Below, in pieces: positions 23,559-31,900 of a stretch of 36,127 bases of DNA. Origin of the DNA: Bacteroidales bacterium. GTDB lineage: Bacteria > Bacteroidota > Bacteroidia > Bacteroidales > P3. Numbering within the stretch: the stretch's first letter is position 1; each line of letters begins with the position of its first letter. The notes beneath the pieces were generated by a model. It did no database searches, was not told the DNA's origin, and saw only the letters and a list, made by a program, of their open reading frames with translations. The position numbers and the translations under genes are program-made. The stretch covers positions 1-36,127 of the forward strand of contig JAFXMW010000136.1 in the NCBI GenBank assembly GCA_017530105.1, written 5' to 3'.

Positions 23559-24422
23559 TTACAGGATGTTGCCCAGCTGCTCTTTGATTTTCTCCAGCTC
23601 GTCTTTCATCTCCACCACCAGTTTTTGTATTTCGACATGGTTGGCTTTCGAGCCGATGGTGTTGATTTCGCGTCCCATTTCCTGGGCTACAAAAGCAAGT
23701 TTTTTGCCACTTGAGGGCTCGTTGTACATGGTGTGGCGGAAGTAGTCGATGTGTTTGGCCAGCCGGATTTTTTCTTCGGTGATGTCGAGTTTTTCGAGGT
23801 AGTAGATGAGTTCTTGCTCGAAACGGTTGCTGTCGATTTCTTTGATGGCTGTTTCGGCGAAATATCGGCGTATGCGTTCTTTGGCTGTTTCGATGCGCTC
23901 TTGTTCGTATTGCGGTATGTCGTCGAGTTTGAGGGCTATGAGGTCGACGTGTTTGATGAAGTCGTTTTGCAGGATGTCGCCTTCATGCTGGCGGAAGAGG
24001 TTTACTTGGTCGACGGCCTGACGGATGGTGTCGGCGAGGGTGTTCCATTGGTTGTCGTCGAGGTCGGGGATGTCGGCATTGGCCCATACATCGGACATGG
24101 AGAGGATGGTGGCAAGCAGGTTGCTGTGGTCGGCTCCGAGCGAGTCGGCGAGTTGTTGCAGTTCGTGGTAGCGGTTGGCTACAAGTTGGTGGTTGGCTGT
24201 GGTGGCTGATGATGTGGTGGCTTCTTCGGTGACGGTGAAGTCTACTTTGCCGCGTTCGAGAGGGTTGAGCAGGCTGCGGATGTCCAGTTCGCGGGAGTGC
24301 AGGATGGCTGGGATTTTGACATTGAGGTCAAGGGTTTTGCTGTTGAGGGTTTTGATTTCGAGGGTGAATTTGCGCTCTCCTATGGTGCATTGGCATTTGG
24401 CATAGCCGGTCATTGATTTCAT
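23559..24422 (-). CDS. yicC: YicC/YloC family endoribonuclease
   Basis: The ATG at 24422 gives the canonical start MKSMTGYAK; the in-frame extension upstream is arginine/proline/histidine-rich and overlaps apbE. The 287-aa product has the YicC N-terminal domain with LEIKTLNSKTLDLNVKIP and the C-terminal DUF1732 region with KRLDITEE-like (EKLDITEEKIRLAKHIDYF) and SSGKKLAFVAQEMGREINTIGSKAN (about 225-250), the strongly conserved segment of the family. YicC proteins are metal-dependent endoribonucleases involved in RNA turnover. Confidence 0.93.
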   Translation of the reverse strand: MKSMTGYAKCQCTIGERKFTLEIKTLNSKTLDLNVKIPAILHSRELDIRSLLNPLERGKVDFTVTEEATTSSATTANHQLVANRYHELQQLADSLGADHSNLLATILSMSDVWANADIPDLDDNQWNTLADTIRQAVDQVNLFRQHEGDILQNDFIKHVDLIALKLDDIPQYEQERIETAKERIRRYFAETAIKEIDSNRFEQELIYYLEKLDITEEKIRLAKHIDYFRHTMYNEPSSGKKLAFVAQEMGREINTIGSKANHVEIQKLVVEMKDELEKIKEQLGNIL

Positions 24423-24451
24423 GTTGCGGATGGGATTAAAGGATTGTGTTT

Positions 24452-25477
24452 TTATTGAATTATTAATGATTGGAAGGCCTGTGTGGCGTGGGTTCGGTAT
24501 TGGCCGTGGTCGTTGTAGATGAAGAATACGGCTTGGATGTCGGGGTTGTCGGGGTGTTGTTGGATGAATTGCAGCGATTGGTCGAGGCCCATGACCATGA
24601 AGGCTGTGGCCATGGCGTCGGCGTACCACGAGTGGCGGCTGATGACCGAGACGCTGAGCAGTGAGTGGTTTACTGGCTGTCCGGTGGAGGGGTTGAGGGT
24701 GTGGGAGTAGCGGACACCGTCGTGCTCGTAGTATTTGCGGTAGTTGCCCGAGGTGACAACCGATTGGTTGCAGAGGGCGATGGCTGTTTCGATTTCACGG
24801 TTGCTGTATTTGTTTTCGGAGGGGCGTTCGATGCCTACTGTCCAGGGCGAGCCGTCGGGTTTGGTGCCGCGGGCTATCACTTCGCCGCCGACATCGATAA
24901 GGTAGCTTTGGATGCCGAGGGTGTCGTAGAGTTGTGCCAGCAGGTCGACGGTGTAGCCTTGTGCGATGGCGTTGAAGTCGAATTCGATGGGAGTGGTGCG
25001 GCGCAGGGTGTAGGCGGAGGGTGGAGTGTGTGTGGAGCTGTCGGTGATGAGGTAGGCGTCGGGGGTGAGGTGGGAGAGGATGGTGTCGATTTGCGCCGGG
25101 TTGATTTGGTCTCGTTTTTTGAATCCAAAGCCGTAGAGGTTGACGAGTGCGCCGATGCGGCAGTCGAAGGCTCCGTCGGTGTAGAGGCGGATGGTGCGTG
25201 CTTTGAGCAGGAGGTCGTGGAAGAGTGGGGTGACGATGGAGTCGCGCCCGCTGTTGATGAGGCGTATGGTGGAGTTGTCGTTCCACAATGAGACGGTGCA
25301 GTCCATGAGTTGGAGGATGGAGTCGGTTTGCGGCTGTAGGTCGCGATTGAGGCTGTCGTAGTAGATGATGCTGTAGTAGGTGCCTTGGGTTTCGCCTTGC
25401 ATGGTGCGGGGGGACTGCGGGGTGCGGCAGGAGGCTGCAAGCAGGGCGAACAGCAGGATGACGGGGAGTTGTTTCAT
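24452..25477 (-). CDS. apbE: FAD:protein FMN transferase (lipoprotein)
   Basis: The 341-aa protein has a lipoprotein signal (lipobox Cys17 in LLAASC). ApbE attaches FMN covalently to threonine residues of proteins such as the RNF and NQR complexes, at the periplasmic side. The family motifs are present: GTYYSIIYY near the N-terminus, DFNAIAQGYTVDLLA (about 165-179), SYLIDVGGEVIARG (about 189-202), SHTLNPSTGQPVN (about 256-268) and the metal-binding WYADAMATAFMVMG (about 281-294). No target complex is visible nearby. It precedes yicC by 29 nt and may share its transcript. Confidence 0.93.
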   Translation of the reverse strand: MKQLPVILLFALLAASCRTPQSPRTMQGETQGTYYSIIYYDSLNRDLQPQTDSILQLMDCTVSLWNDNSTIRLINSGRDSIVTPLFHDLLLKARTIRLYTDGAFDCRIGALVNLYGFGFKKRDQINPAQIDTILSHLTPDAYLITDSSTHTPPSAYTLRRTTPIEFDFNAIAQGYTVDLLAQLYDTLGIQSYLIDVGGEVIARGTKPDGSPWTVGIERPSENKYSNREIETAIALCNQSVVTSGNYRKYYEHDGVRYSHTLNPSTGQPVNHSLLSVSVISRHSWYADAMATAFMVMGLDQSLQFIQQHPDNPDIQAVFFIYNDHGQYRTHATQAFQSLIIQ

Positions 25478-25492
25478 TGTGGCGCGATTATG

Positions 25493-25528
25493 AAAAAAGC
25501 GTCCGGCAATGAGGTGCTGGACGCTTTT
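25493..25528 (-). terminator. Terminator of the repeat-rich T9SS protein gene
   Basis: On the minus strand AAAAGCGTCC and GGACGCTTTT pair perfectly over 10 bp around a 14-nt loop and are followed by TTTTTT in total. It separates this gene from apbE. Confidence 0.85.
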
Positions 25529-25546
25529 GTTTGTGTTTTGTTTACA

Positions 25547-27208
25547 TTATTTGGTGATAATGAATTTGCGGATTATAGTCTCGCCGTTTTGGAGGGTGAG
25601 GCGCATGGTGTAGTTGCCTTTAGCAAGGGTGGAGAGGTTCATGACGGTTTTGTTACCAAGGTTGAATTGGTTGAGCACTTGCTGACCAAGGGCGTTGAAG
25701 ATGGTCACTTGGCTGATGTTTTCAGCACTCTCGATGTTGAGTTGTCCGACGGTGGGGTTGGGGTAGAGGGTTACGTTGGCAGCTTCTTTGTCGTTGATGC
25801 CGACGAAGGTGACAATGGTAATCCAGCTGGTGTCGTGGCAGGCGAGATTTTGTGCGGGGTAGTTGAGTGTGGCTTCGAGCGAGACGTCAATATTGCCTTG
25901 AACGTTGGGGATGCGGAGGGTGTCGCCAGTGGCGGTCTTGTTGCCGTAGGTCCATTTATAGGTGGCTTTGTCGGCGCAGGTGGGATAGAGGACTGCTGTG
26001 TCGCCGGCGTTGAGGTTCCATTCGCCATTGATGGCGGTGATGACGGGCGCTTTTTTGATGATGAGGGACAGAACCATTATACTGTCGCATCCGAAGGTGT
26101 CGACGGAGAAGGCTTGGCGGGGAGTGGTCTCGGGAGTGGTGTGGTAGGTGGTTTTGTTAAGTTTCCAGTAGAAACTGTCGCAAGCGTTGACGAAGTTGGT
26201 GTCGTAGCCGGATTTATGAATGGTGACGTTGAGGTGGATGGTGCTGTCGAAGCAGTAGTCCCAACGGTGGTCGGAGATGGTGGTGTCGAAGACGCAGTTG
26301 TCAGAGAAACGTTTGGTGGTGGATCCCATGCGTGTGCTTACGCTGAACAGAATGCTGTTGCATCCGGTCATAGCAGTATCCTTTTGGGGGGTACGGGGAG
26401 CTTTGATTTCCAAGTCGAGGACGTGGTTGGTGACGCAGTGGGTGGTGGCGTTGGTGTCCATCACGCTGTAGATACCGGTTTCGGTGTAGTTGGTGCCGCG
26501 CCATGTTCTCGAGGCACAGGCGGCATCGGTAGTGGTGTCGGTGTTGACGACAATGGTGAGGGAGAGGCGGTGGAGGGTGTCGCAGTTGGTGACGGTGTCG
26601 ATGTGTTCATAGGTGTAGAGACCCGACTCGGTGTAGGTACTGTCGTGCCAGGTGTAGTCGCCACATTGCTCAACGATTTCGATTTCGGCATTGATGGTGG
26701 AGACAATGTTGAGGTTAAGTACCCTGTATTCGGTGCAGTTGTGGTCTGTCCACTCGATGGTGTCTCTGTAGATGCCGCTCTCTCTCAGGGTGTCGCCATT
26801 CCAGATGTAGCTGCCGCAGGTGTGCACTTCCTGAGTGTTGGTTTCGGTGGGGGAGACGGTAAGTAACAGGTTGAAGATACTGTCGCACAGGCCAGAGCCT
26901 TCAGGGGCGACAACGGTGTCGTGGTATAAATCGGAGACGTAGAAGGTATCCCCGCGCCAAGTGTAAGAGCAGCGGGTTGCAATAATGTTTTCGTTGGACA
27001 CGTAGGGGGTGTTAATGGTGAGATCCAGCACATAGATGGTGTCGCCATCGATGTAGGTTACCAAGGTGTCGGTGGTGTAGGTCTGGTTGTTGACAGACCA
27101 TGTGAAGGTCTCACAGGCACTTTGACTAACTGGAACAATGGCACGTTGGGCATAGACAAAAGGTGTGAAAGCAACGGCCAATAACAGACTTAATAATGCT
27201 TTTTTCAT
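25547..27208 (-). CDS. T9SS-secreted protein with tandem SGxYxDT repeats
   Basis: The 553-aa protein has a signal peptide (MKKALLSLLLAVAFTPFVYAQ). Residues 25-390 consist of about six imperfect repeats of 55-65 residues with the pattern C-x-x-Y/R-x-W-x-G/D-x-x-Y-x-x-(S/T)-G-x-Y-x-D-T, closing with CD/T-L/S-x-x-L-x-L-x-I. Two cysteines recur in each. An Ig-like stretch follows (about 395-470), then a T9SS type A sorting domain from VTLYPNPTVGQLNIES to IIRKFIITK. It is probably a surface or secreted protein; repeats of this kind are common in Bacteroidales surface proteins of unknown ligand. A hairpin lies at the start of its leader. Confidence 0.82.
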   Translation of the reverse strand: MKKALLSLLLAVAFTPFVYAQRAIVPVSQSACETFTWSVNNQTYTTDTLVTYIDGDTIYVLDLTINTPYVSNENIIATRCSYTWRGDTFYVSDLYHDTVVAPEGSGLCDSIFNLLLTVSPTETNTQEVHTCGSYIWNGDTLRESGIYRDTIEWTDHNCTEYRVLNLNIVSTINAEIEIVEQCGDYTWHDSTYTESGLYTYEHIDTVTNCDTLHRLSLTIVVNTDTTTDAACASRTWRGTNYTETGIYSVMDTNATTHCVTNHVLDLEIKAPRTPQKDTAMTGCNSILFSVSTRMGSTTKRFSDNCVFDTTISDHRWDYCFDSTIHLNVTIHKSGYDTNFVNACDSFYWKLNKTTYHTTPETTPRQAFSVDTFGCDSIMVLSLIIKKAPVITAINGEWNLNAGDTAVLYPTCADKATYKWTYGNKTATGDTLRIPNVQGNIDVSLEATLNYPAQNLACHDTSWITIVTFVGINDKEAANVTLYPNPTVGQLNIESAENISQVTIFNALGQQVLNQFNLGNKTVMNLSTLAKGNYTMRLTLQNGETIIRKFIITK

Positions 27209-27267
27209 CGTGTGAAATTTATTAGTTTATTATTTTTTTATTTATTATCAATATGTTATTGTTTATT

Positions 27268-27286
27268 TTGCACCTGTGCGGTGCAA
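27268..27286 (-). promoter_or_regulatory. 5'-leader hairpin of the repeat-rich T9SS gene
   Basis: TTGCACC and GGTGCAA form a perfect 7-bp stem with a 5-nt loop, directly after the expected transcription start near 27292. It may protect the 5' end or regulate translation. The rest of 27209-27390 is AT-rich with nothing else visible. Confidence 0.4.
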
Positions 27287-27298
27287 CAATACAACATG

Positions 27299-27306
27299 CA
27301 AAGATA
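27299..27306 (-). promoter_or_regulatory. -7 box of the repeat-rich T9SS gene
   Basis: The minus strand reads TATCTTTG, a perfect TAnnTTTG, about 90 nt before the ATG. The -33 side is A-rich without TTTG. Confidence 0.55.
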
Positions 27307-27390
27307 ATATTTTTTTTTGAAATGGAGATATTTTTTTAATAAATTAATGTTGCCGGGGTTGTTTTTCGGGGGATAGGAAAGCTGTTTGCA

Positions 27391-28806
27391 TTAGATTGCC
27401 AAGATGAGTTCGGCAACGTTTTCCACGTGTTGTGTGTGGGGGAACATGTCGACGGGCTGGATTCGTCCCACGCGGTATTTGGCTGCCAGCAGGCTGATGT
27501 CGCGTGCTTGGGTGGCGGGGTTGCAACTGACGTAGACGATGCGTCGGGGTTGCATGGCGAGGAGTTGTTCCACGACTTTCTCGTGCATGCCTGCCCGTGG
27601 GGGGTCGGTGACCACCACGTCGGGGGTGCCTTGTTCGGCGACGAATTGGGGGGTGAGCACTTTGGCCATGTCGCCGGCAAAGAAGCGGGTGTTGCCGATG
27701 TGGTTGGCGTCGGCGTTTTGACGGGCTGCGGCCACTGAGTCCTCGACGTATTCAATGCCAATTACTTGTCGGCAGAGATGTGAGAGGAATAGGGCTATGG
27801 TGCCGGTGCCGGTGTAGAGGTCGTAGACGGTGTCGGTGGGGGAGAGTTGGGCATACTGAGCCACAAAGGAGTAGAGGCGTTGGGCTTGGGGCGAGTTGGT
27901 TTGGTAGAAGGTTTGGGGACGGATGGTGAAATGGAGCGGTTCGGCTCCGTTGTATCCGGGCATGGTTTCCATTATGTGGTCTTGTCCGGCGAAGGTGACG
28001 GAGGGGAGGTCGGAATAGGAGTCGTTGAATTTGTTGTTGACAATGTATTGTAGCGAAGTGATTTGCGGGAAGTTGTCGCGCAGATGTTCCATCAAGCCTT
28101 TCCATTCGGGATGTTCTTCGGCAATGACAAGGGTTACCATCCATTGGTCGGTGGCAGTGTTGCGGATGATGAGGTTGCGGAGGCACCCTGTGTGGTTGCG
28201 GATGTCGTAGAAGGGTATTTGGCGTGCAAGGGCGTAGTCGCGCGCGGCAAGCCTTATCTGGTCGCTCAGTGAGGGCTGGAGGGCACAGTGGTCGATGTTG
28301 AGCACTTTGTCGAAAAGGGTGGGGATGTGGAAGCCGAGGGCACCCTGTTCGGGAGCGTCGCCGCAGGGAGGGAGGTCGTGCCAGGCGCGTGAGGAAAAGG
28401 TGAATTCCAGTTTGTTCCGGTATTCATATATGTTTTCCGAGCCGCAAATGGGTTGTATCCCCGAGCAGTCGATGTGTCCCAGACGCTCAAAGTTGTCCTT
28501 CACCTGTTGCTGTTTGGCGGCCAACTGGTCGGCATAGTTGAGGATTTGCCAGCGGCATCCCCCGCAGGTGCCGAAATGGGGGCATTGCGCTTCCACGCGT
28601 TTGTCGGAGTAGTGGTGTATGGCCACGGCTTTCCCTTCGGCATAGTTCTTCTTTTTCTTGAGTATTTTGATGTCGGCAATGTCGCCGGGAACGACGAAGG
28701 GGACAAATATCACCATTTCCTCGACACGGGCAATGGCTTTGCCTTCGGCTCCGATGTCGGTGATGGGGACGTTTTCGAGTATGGGTTGCTCCTTTTTCTT
28801 TCTCAT
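27391..28806 (-). CDS. rlmD: 23S rRNA (uracil-C5) methyltransferase, RlmD/RumA type
   Basis: The 471-aa protein has an N-terminal TRAM domain (about 10-65), then the iron-sulfur ligands CPHFGTCGGC (about 75-84) with the fourth cysteine in DHCALQ, a SAM-binding VYDLYTGTGTIALFL (about 318-332), TDPPRAGMHEKV (about 395-406) and the catalytic nucleophile in VYVSCNPATQARD (about 418-430). It makes 5-methyluridine in 23S rRNA. RlmD and RlmC paralogues cannot be separated by eye, so the exact position is uncertain. No clear promoter is seen just upstream. Confidence 0.9.
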   Translation of the reverse strand: MRKKKEQPILENVPITDIGAEGKAIARVEEMVIFVPFVVPGDIADIKILKKKKNYAEGKAVAIHHYSDKRVEAQCPHFGTCGGCRWQILNYADQLAAKQQQVKDNFERLGHIDCSGIQPICGSENIYEYRNKLEFTFSSRAWHDLPPCGDAPEQGALGFHIPTLFDKVLNIDHCALQPSLSDQIRLAARDYALARQIPFYDIRNHTGCLRNLIIRNTATDQWMVTLVIAEEHPEWKGLMEHLRDNFPQITSLQYIVNNKFNDSYSDLPSVTFAGQDHIMETMPGYNGAEPLHFTIRPQTFYQTNSPQAQRLYSFVAQYAQLSPTDTVYDLYTGTGTIALFLSHLCRQVIGIEYVEDSVAAARQNADANHIGNTRFFAGDMAKVLTPQFVAEQGTPDVVVTDPPRAGMHEKVVEQLLAMQPRRIVYVSCNPATQARDISLLAAKYRVGRIQPVDMFPHTQHVENVAELILAI

Positions 28807-28859
28807 AATGTATAGTGGTTTTTATATTGCAGGTAGCCATAGGCCAGGCCACGATGCAA

Positions 28860-28892
28860 AAAAAAGAAGTACTGCACCACAATACTTCTTTT
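28860..28892 (-). terminator. Terminator of rpmH
   Basis: AAAAGAAGTA and TACTTCTTTT pair over 10-11 bp around an 11-nt loop; on the minus strand eight T follow. It lies between rpmH and rlmD. Confidence 0.82.
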
Positions 28893-28933
28893 TCCCTTTA
28901 GCAAAGAGTCTATGCTTGGATTTTGTATCCTTT

Positions 28934-29080
28934 TTAGCGCTCGTCGGAGACGGAGAGTTTTTTTCTGCCTTTTCTGCGTCGTGCAGCCAAAACTTTTCTT
29001 CCGTTAGCGGTGGACATTCTTTGACGAAATCCGTGCTTATTAGCTCTTTTTCTGCGTGATGGTTGGAATGTTCTCTTCAT
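28934..29080 (-). CDS. rpmH: 50S ribosomal protein L34
   Basis: The short frame encodes 48 residues starting [18 protein letters not shown] and continuing [20 protein letters not shown], the unmistakable L34 signature. It is rich in Arg and Lys, as expected for this rRNA-buried protein. A Bacteroidota promoter box lies 23 nt upstream and a terminator 42 nt downstream, so it is its own transcription unit. The usual partner rnpA does not follow it here. Confidence 0.97.
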   Translation of the reverse strand: MKRTFQPSRRKRANKHGFRQRMSTANGRKVLAARRRKGRKKLSVSDER

Positions 29081-29102
29081 TTTCTTTCAATTTTTGGAGT
29101 TG

Positions 29103-29110
29103 CAAAAGTA
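29103..29110 (-). promoter_or_regulatory. -7 box of rpmH
   Basis: The minus strand reads TACTTTTG, a perfect TAnnTTTG. A CTTG 19 nt further upstream may serve as -33 box. Confidence 0.6.
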
Positions 29111-29236
29111 CGAACTTTTTTTCAATTGGCAAGAAAAAAGTGTTTCTTTTTTGTCTACTTTTATCGTAACTCATTGTTTTGTATGTATATAAATATGAAA
29201 AAATATTGTTTTTTTTATTTGTTCAAAAAAAATACG

Positions 29237-29244
29237 TACTTTTG
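29237..29244 (+). promoter_or_regulatory. -7 box upstream of the 217-aa protein gene and secG
   Basis: TACTTTTG is a perfect TAnnTTTG, 37 nt before the ATG at 29281. It is divergent from the identical box of rpmH. The 29111-29236 spacer is very AT-rich and holds nothing else visible. Confidence 0.55.
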
Positions 29245-29280
29245 CAGTTGCTTTTCGTGAGGTAAAAAGTTGTTAATGTA

Positions 29281-29934
29281 ATGGATAAAAACGTTTTTGG
29301 CAAAATAATGGACTCGCCGCGAGCCATCTCCCCCGCCGAGTGGGAGGAGTTGCATCGCGAGAGGGATAGCTATCCTTTCTGTGCCCCTCTGCAGGTCATG
29401 TCGCTGCTGGCCGACAAAAACTGTGGAGCCCCCCTTTGGGAGAGGCAGACGCTCCCCACGGTGTCGCTTTATGTGGATGCCAACCGGCTACAGAAGCAGC
29501 TCGAAGAGCTTTCGCACCCTCCTGCCGAGCCTCAACCCAGTCCGGCTCCACCTTCTCAAACTTTTTCTGCCCCTTCGATGACCCCTCCCGCGAAACCGGA
29601 AAAATTCGACATCTTGCAGGAAATCAACGCCTATCAGGATGTTTCCTTCAAAACGGCTCCCAAAAGTGTCATTTTGTCCAATTTCTTGGAAAAAGACGGT
29701 GGAATGGTGTCGGATTTCGAGACCTGCAACGATGTTTCCGTACCCGAACTTGCGAAAAAAAGCATTCAACCACAGGAATCGTTAGAGTCTGAAACTCTTG
29801 CTGTTGTATTGGAAAGACAAGGAAAATTCCAGCAAGCTTTGGCCATGTATGAAAAATTAATGGTCAATAATCCCGAAAAAAGTAGTATTTTTGCAGTTCG
29901 AATTGCCGAGTTGAAATCGAGCATGACAGAATAA
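29281..29934 (+). CDS. Hypothetical protein with a C-terminal TPR-like motif, upstream of secG
   Basis: The 217-aa protein has no signal peptide. The N-terminal third is unrecognised, the middle (about 80-110) is a proline-rich low-complexity linker, and the C-terminal 45 residues contain TLAVVLERQGKFQQALAMYEKLMVNNPEK, a single tetratricopeptide-like helix pair. It lies 36 nt before secG with no terminator between. A link to protein export is suggested by position only. Confidence 0.75.
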   Translation: MDKNVFGKIMDSPRAISPAEWEELHRERDSYPFCAPLQVMSLLADKNCGAPLWERQTLPTVSLYVDANRLQKQLEELSHPPAEPQPSPAPPSQTFSAPSMTPPAKPEKFDILQEINAYQDVSFKTAPKSVILSNFLEKDGGMVSDFETCNDVSVPELAKKSIQPQESLESETLAVVLERQGKFQQALAMYEKLMVNNPEKSSIFAVRIAELKSSMTE

Positions 29935-29970
29935 AAATAGTATAATCATATTATTAACAAAACACAAACG

Positions 29971-30309
29971 ATGTACACCTTTATTGTTATCCTGATTCTG
30001 ATTGTATGTGTAGCATTGGCTCTTGCCGTGTTAGTGCAGAACTCTAAGGGCGGTGGTCTGGCCGCCAACTTCTCAGCCCCCAACCAAGTGCTGGGTGTTC
30101 GCAAGACCACTGAAACTATCGAGAAAATCACCTGGGGCTTGGCCATTGCTTTGGTTGTCCTGTCATTGGCAGCCACCACAGCCATTCCGCGCCATAGCGC
30201 CGAAGCCTCTATCAACACCGAGGTCGATGTCACCGCAGCTAAAAGCGTAACTCCTGCCGCCACAGCCGCACCTGTAGCCACCGAGGCCGCTGCCGAGACT
30301 GCCGAGTGA
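29971..30309 (+). CDS. secG: Preprotein translocase subunit SecG
   Basis: The 112-aa protein has two transmembrane helices (about 3-22 and 53-71) separated by the cytoplasmic loop NSKGGGLAANFSAPNQVLGVRKTTETIEK, which matches the SecG 'QxxKGGGL...G' signature. SecG assists SecYE-SecA preprotein transport across the inner membrane. An alanine/threonine/glutamate-rich tail of about 35 residues is a common Bacteroidota extension. A terminator follows. Confidence 0.94.
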   Translation: MYTFIVILILIVCVALALAVLVQNSKGGGLAANFSAPNQVLGVRKTTETIEKITWGLAIALVVLSLAATTAIPRHSAEASINTEVDVTAAKSVTPAATAAPVATEAAAETAE

Positions 30310-30327
30310 TAAACGGTGTCAAGCCAT

Positions 30328-30367
30328 AAAGGGAGATTCGTCTTTGCTGACGAACCTCCCTTTTATC
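30328..30367 (+). terminator. Terminator after secG
   Basis: A 15-bp stem (30328-30342 with 30349-30363) with one mismatch, a 6-nt loop and a short T-run (TTTTAT). It lies only 13-50 nt before the next gene start. Confidence 0.85.
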
Positions 30368-30379
30368 ATACCATAGCCC

Positions 30380-31825
30380 ATGGAAAAGGTCTCTGCTTTC
30401 ATCCTCTCCCACCTGCCCCATCAGCCTACCGCCATGCAGCGACAGGCGTGTGAAGCCATGGTCCGCTTCCTCTACGACCCCGACCCTGCTGCCACTTTCC
30501 TCCTCAAAGGCTATGCCGGCACCGGCAAGACCTCTCTGGTCAGTGCCCTGGTGCGTTCGGCTCCCCTCCTACGCATCAAAACCGTACTTCTTGCCCCCAC
30601 AGGCCGTGCCGCCAAAGTGCTGGCAGCCTATTCGGGACAGCCCGCCTTCACCATCCACCGCAAAATCTACCAAACCGTCACCGACAGCACCGGCACCATG
30701 CGCATGGCGCGGGCGTTGAACAAACATTCCTACACCCTTTTCATTGTCGACGAAGCCTCCATGATAGGTCAGAACGACGAGGGCGGCATCGAACACCGCA
30801 GCCTGCTCGACGACCTGGTGGACTATGTGGGCGAAGGCAACCACTGCCGGCTCATGCTCATCGGCGACACTGCCCAGCTGCCTCCCGTGGGCTCCAGCCA
30901 AAGCCCTGCCCTCGATGCCGACTATCTTGCCTCCTTCCTCCATCTCACCGTCCACCAAAGCCACCTCACCGAGGTGGTGCGTCAAACCAGCATGTCGGGC
31001 ATTCTCTTCAACGCCACCCTCCTCAGGCAGCAGATAGCCTCTCTCCCCGATGGCACCCAGCCCTCCATGCCGCTCTTCAACCTCAACGGCTGCACCGACA
31101 TAGTCCGACTTCCAGGCAACGAACTGGAGGAAACCCTCAACCTCGAATACAGCCTCGGCGGCCCCGAACAGATGGTCATCGTCACCCGCAGCAACAAACG
31201 GGCCAACCTTTTCAACCAGCAAATCCGCAACCGAATACTTTTCCGCGAAGAGGAAATCAACGCCGGCGACTACCTCATGGTGGTAAAAAACAACTACTAC
31301 TGGTTGGAGCCAGACAGCGGCATCAGCTTTATTGCCAATGGCGACATTATGGAAGTGCAAAGCCTGCGCAACCACCAGGAACTCTATGGCTTCCACTTTG
31401 CCGACGCCACACTCCGCTTTATCGACTATCCCGACATGCCCGCCTACGACTGCAAACTCCTCCTCGAAACCCTCCACAGCCAGTCCCCCTCGCTCACCCC
31501 TCAAGAGTCGCGCCTCCTTTTCGACTCTGTTATGGAGGACTATGCCGACCTCCCCACCAAAGCCGACCGTCTCAAAGCCGTCAAACAGAATCCCTACTTC
31601 AACGCCCTGCAAGTCAAGTTCGCCTATGCCCTCACCTGCCACAAAACCCAAGGCGGTCAATGGCATTCCGTCATCGTCGACCAAGGCTTCCTCGCCGACG
31701 AGATGATTGACAAAGATTTTCTCCGTTGGCTCTATACCGCCGTCACCCGTGCCACGGGCAAAGTTTATCTCCTCAATTTCCAAGATAATTTTTTTGCCCC
31801 TCAGGATAATATTTCCACCGAATAA
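30380..31825 (+). CDS. RecD/Pif1-like SF1B DNA helicase
   Basis: The 481-aa protein shows Walker A KGYAGTGKTSLV (about 43-54), LLAPTGRAAKVL (motif Ia, about 73-84), Walker B FIVDEASMI (about 119-127), GDTAQLPPVG (motif III, about 157-166), EVVRQT (motif IV) and a C-terminal UvrD_C_2 part with YALTCHKTQGGQWHSVIV (about 412-429) and LYTAVTRA (about 451-458). It is shorter than RecD2 and lacks its N-terminal HhH region. A role in replication or repair is likely. It probably shares a transcript with the rpoN fusion gene, 75 nt downstream. Confidence 0.9.
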   Translation: MEKVSAFILSHLPHQPTAMQRQACEAMVRFLYDPDPAATFLLKGYAGTGKTSLVSALVRSAPLLRIKTVLLAPTGRAAKVLAAYSGQPAFTIHRKIYQTVTDSTGTMRMARALNKHSYTLFIVDEASMIGQNDEGGIEHRSLLDDLVDYVGEGNHCRLMLIGDTAQLPPVGSSQSPALDADYLASFLHLTVHQSHLTEVVRQTSMSGILFNATLLRQQIASLPDGTQPSMPLFNLNGCTDIVRLPGNELEETLNLEYSLGGPEQMVIVTRSNKRANLFNQQIRNRILFREEEINAGDYLMVVKNNYYWLEPDSGISFIANGDIMEVQSLRNHQELYGFHFADATLRFIDYPDMPAYDCKLLLETLHSQSPSLTPQESRLLFDSVMEDYADLPTKADRLKAVKQNPYFNALQVKFAYALTCHKTQGGQWHSVIVDQGFLADEMIDKDFLRWLYTAVTRATGKVYLLNFQDNFFAPQDNISTE

Positions 31826-31900
31826 GAGTTATTAATCTTGTTCCGCGCCGCCACCGCCCACAACGGTGCGCCGCATCGTTTAACCGAAAGACTACACGCC

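Noticed and set aside
25385-26866. 493-codon plus-strand frame opposite the repeat-rich T9SS gene
   Set aside because: It mirrors the real minus-strand gene, which has a signal peptide, repeats and sorting domain; the plus-strand translation is low-complexity G/V/D.
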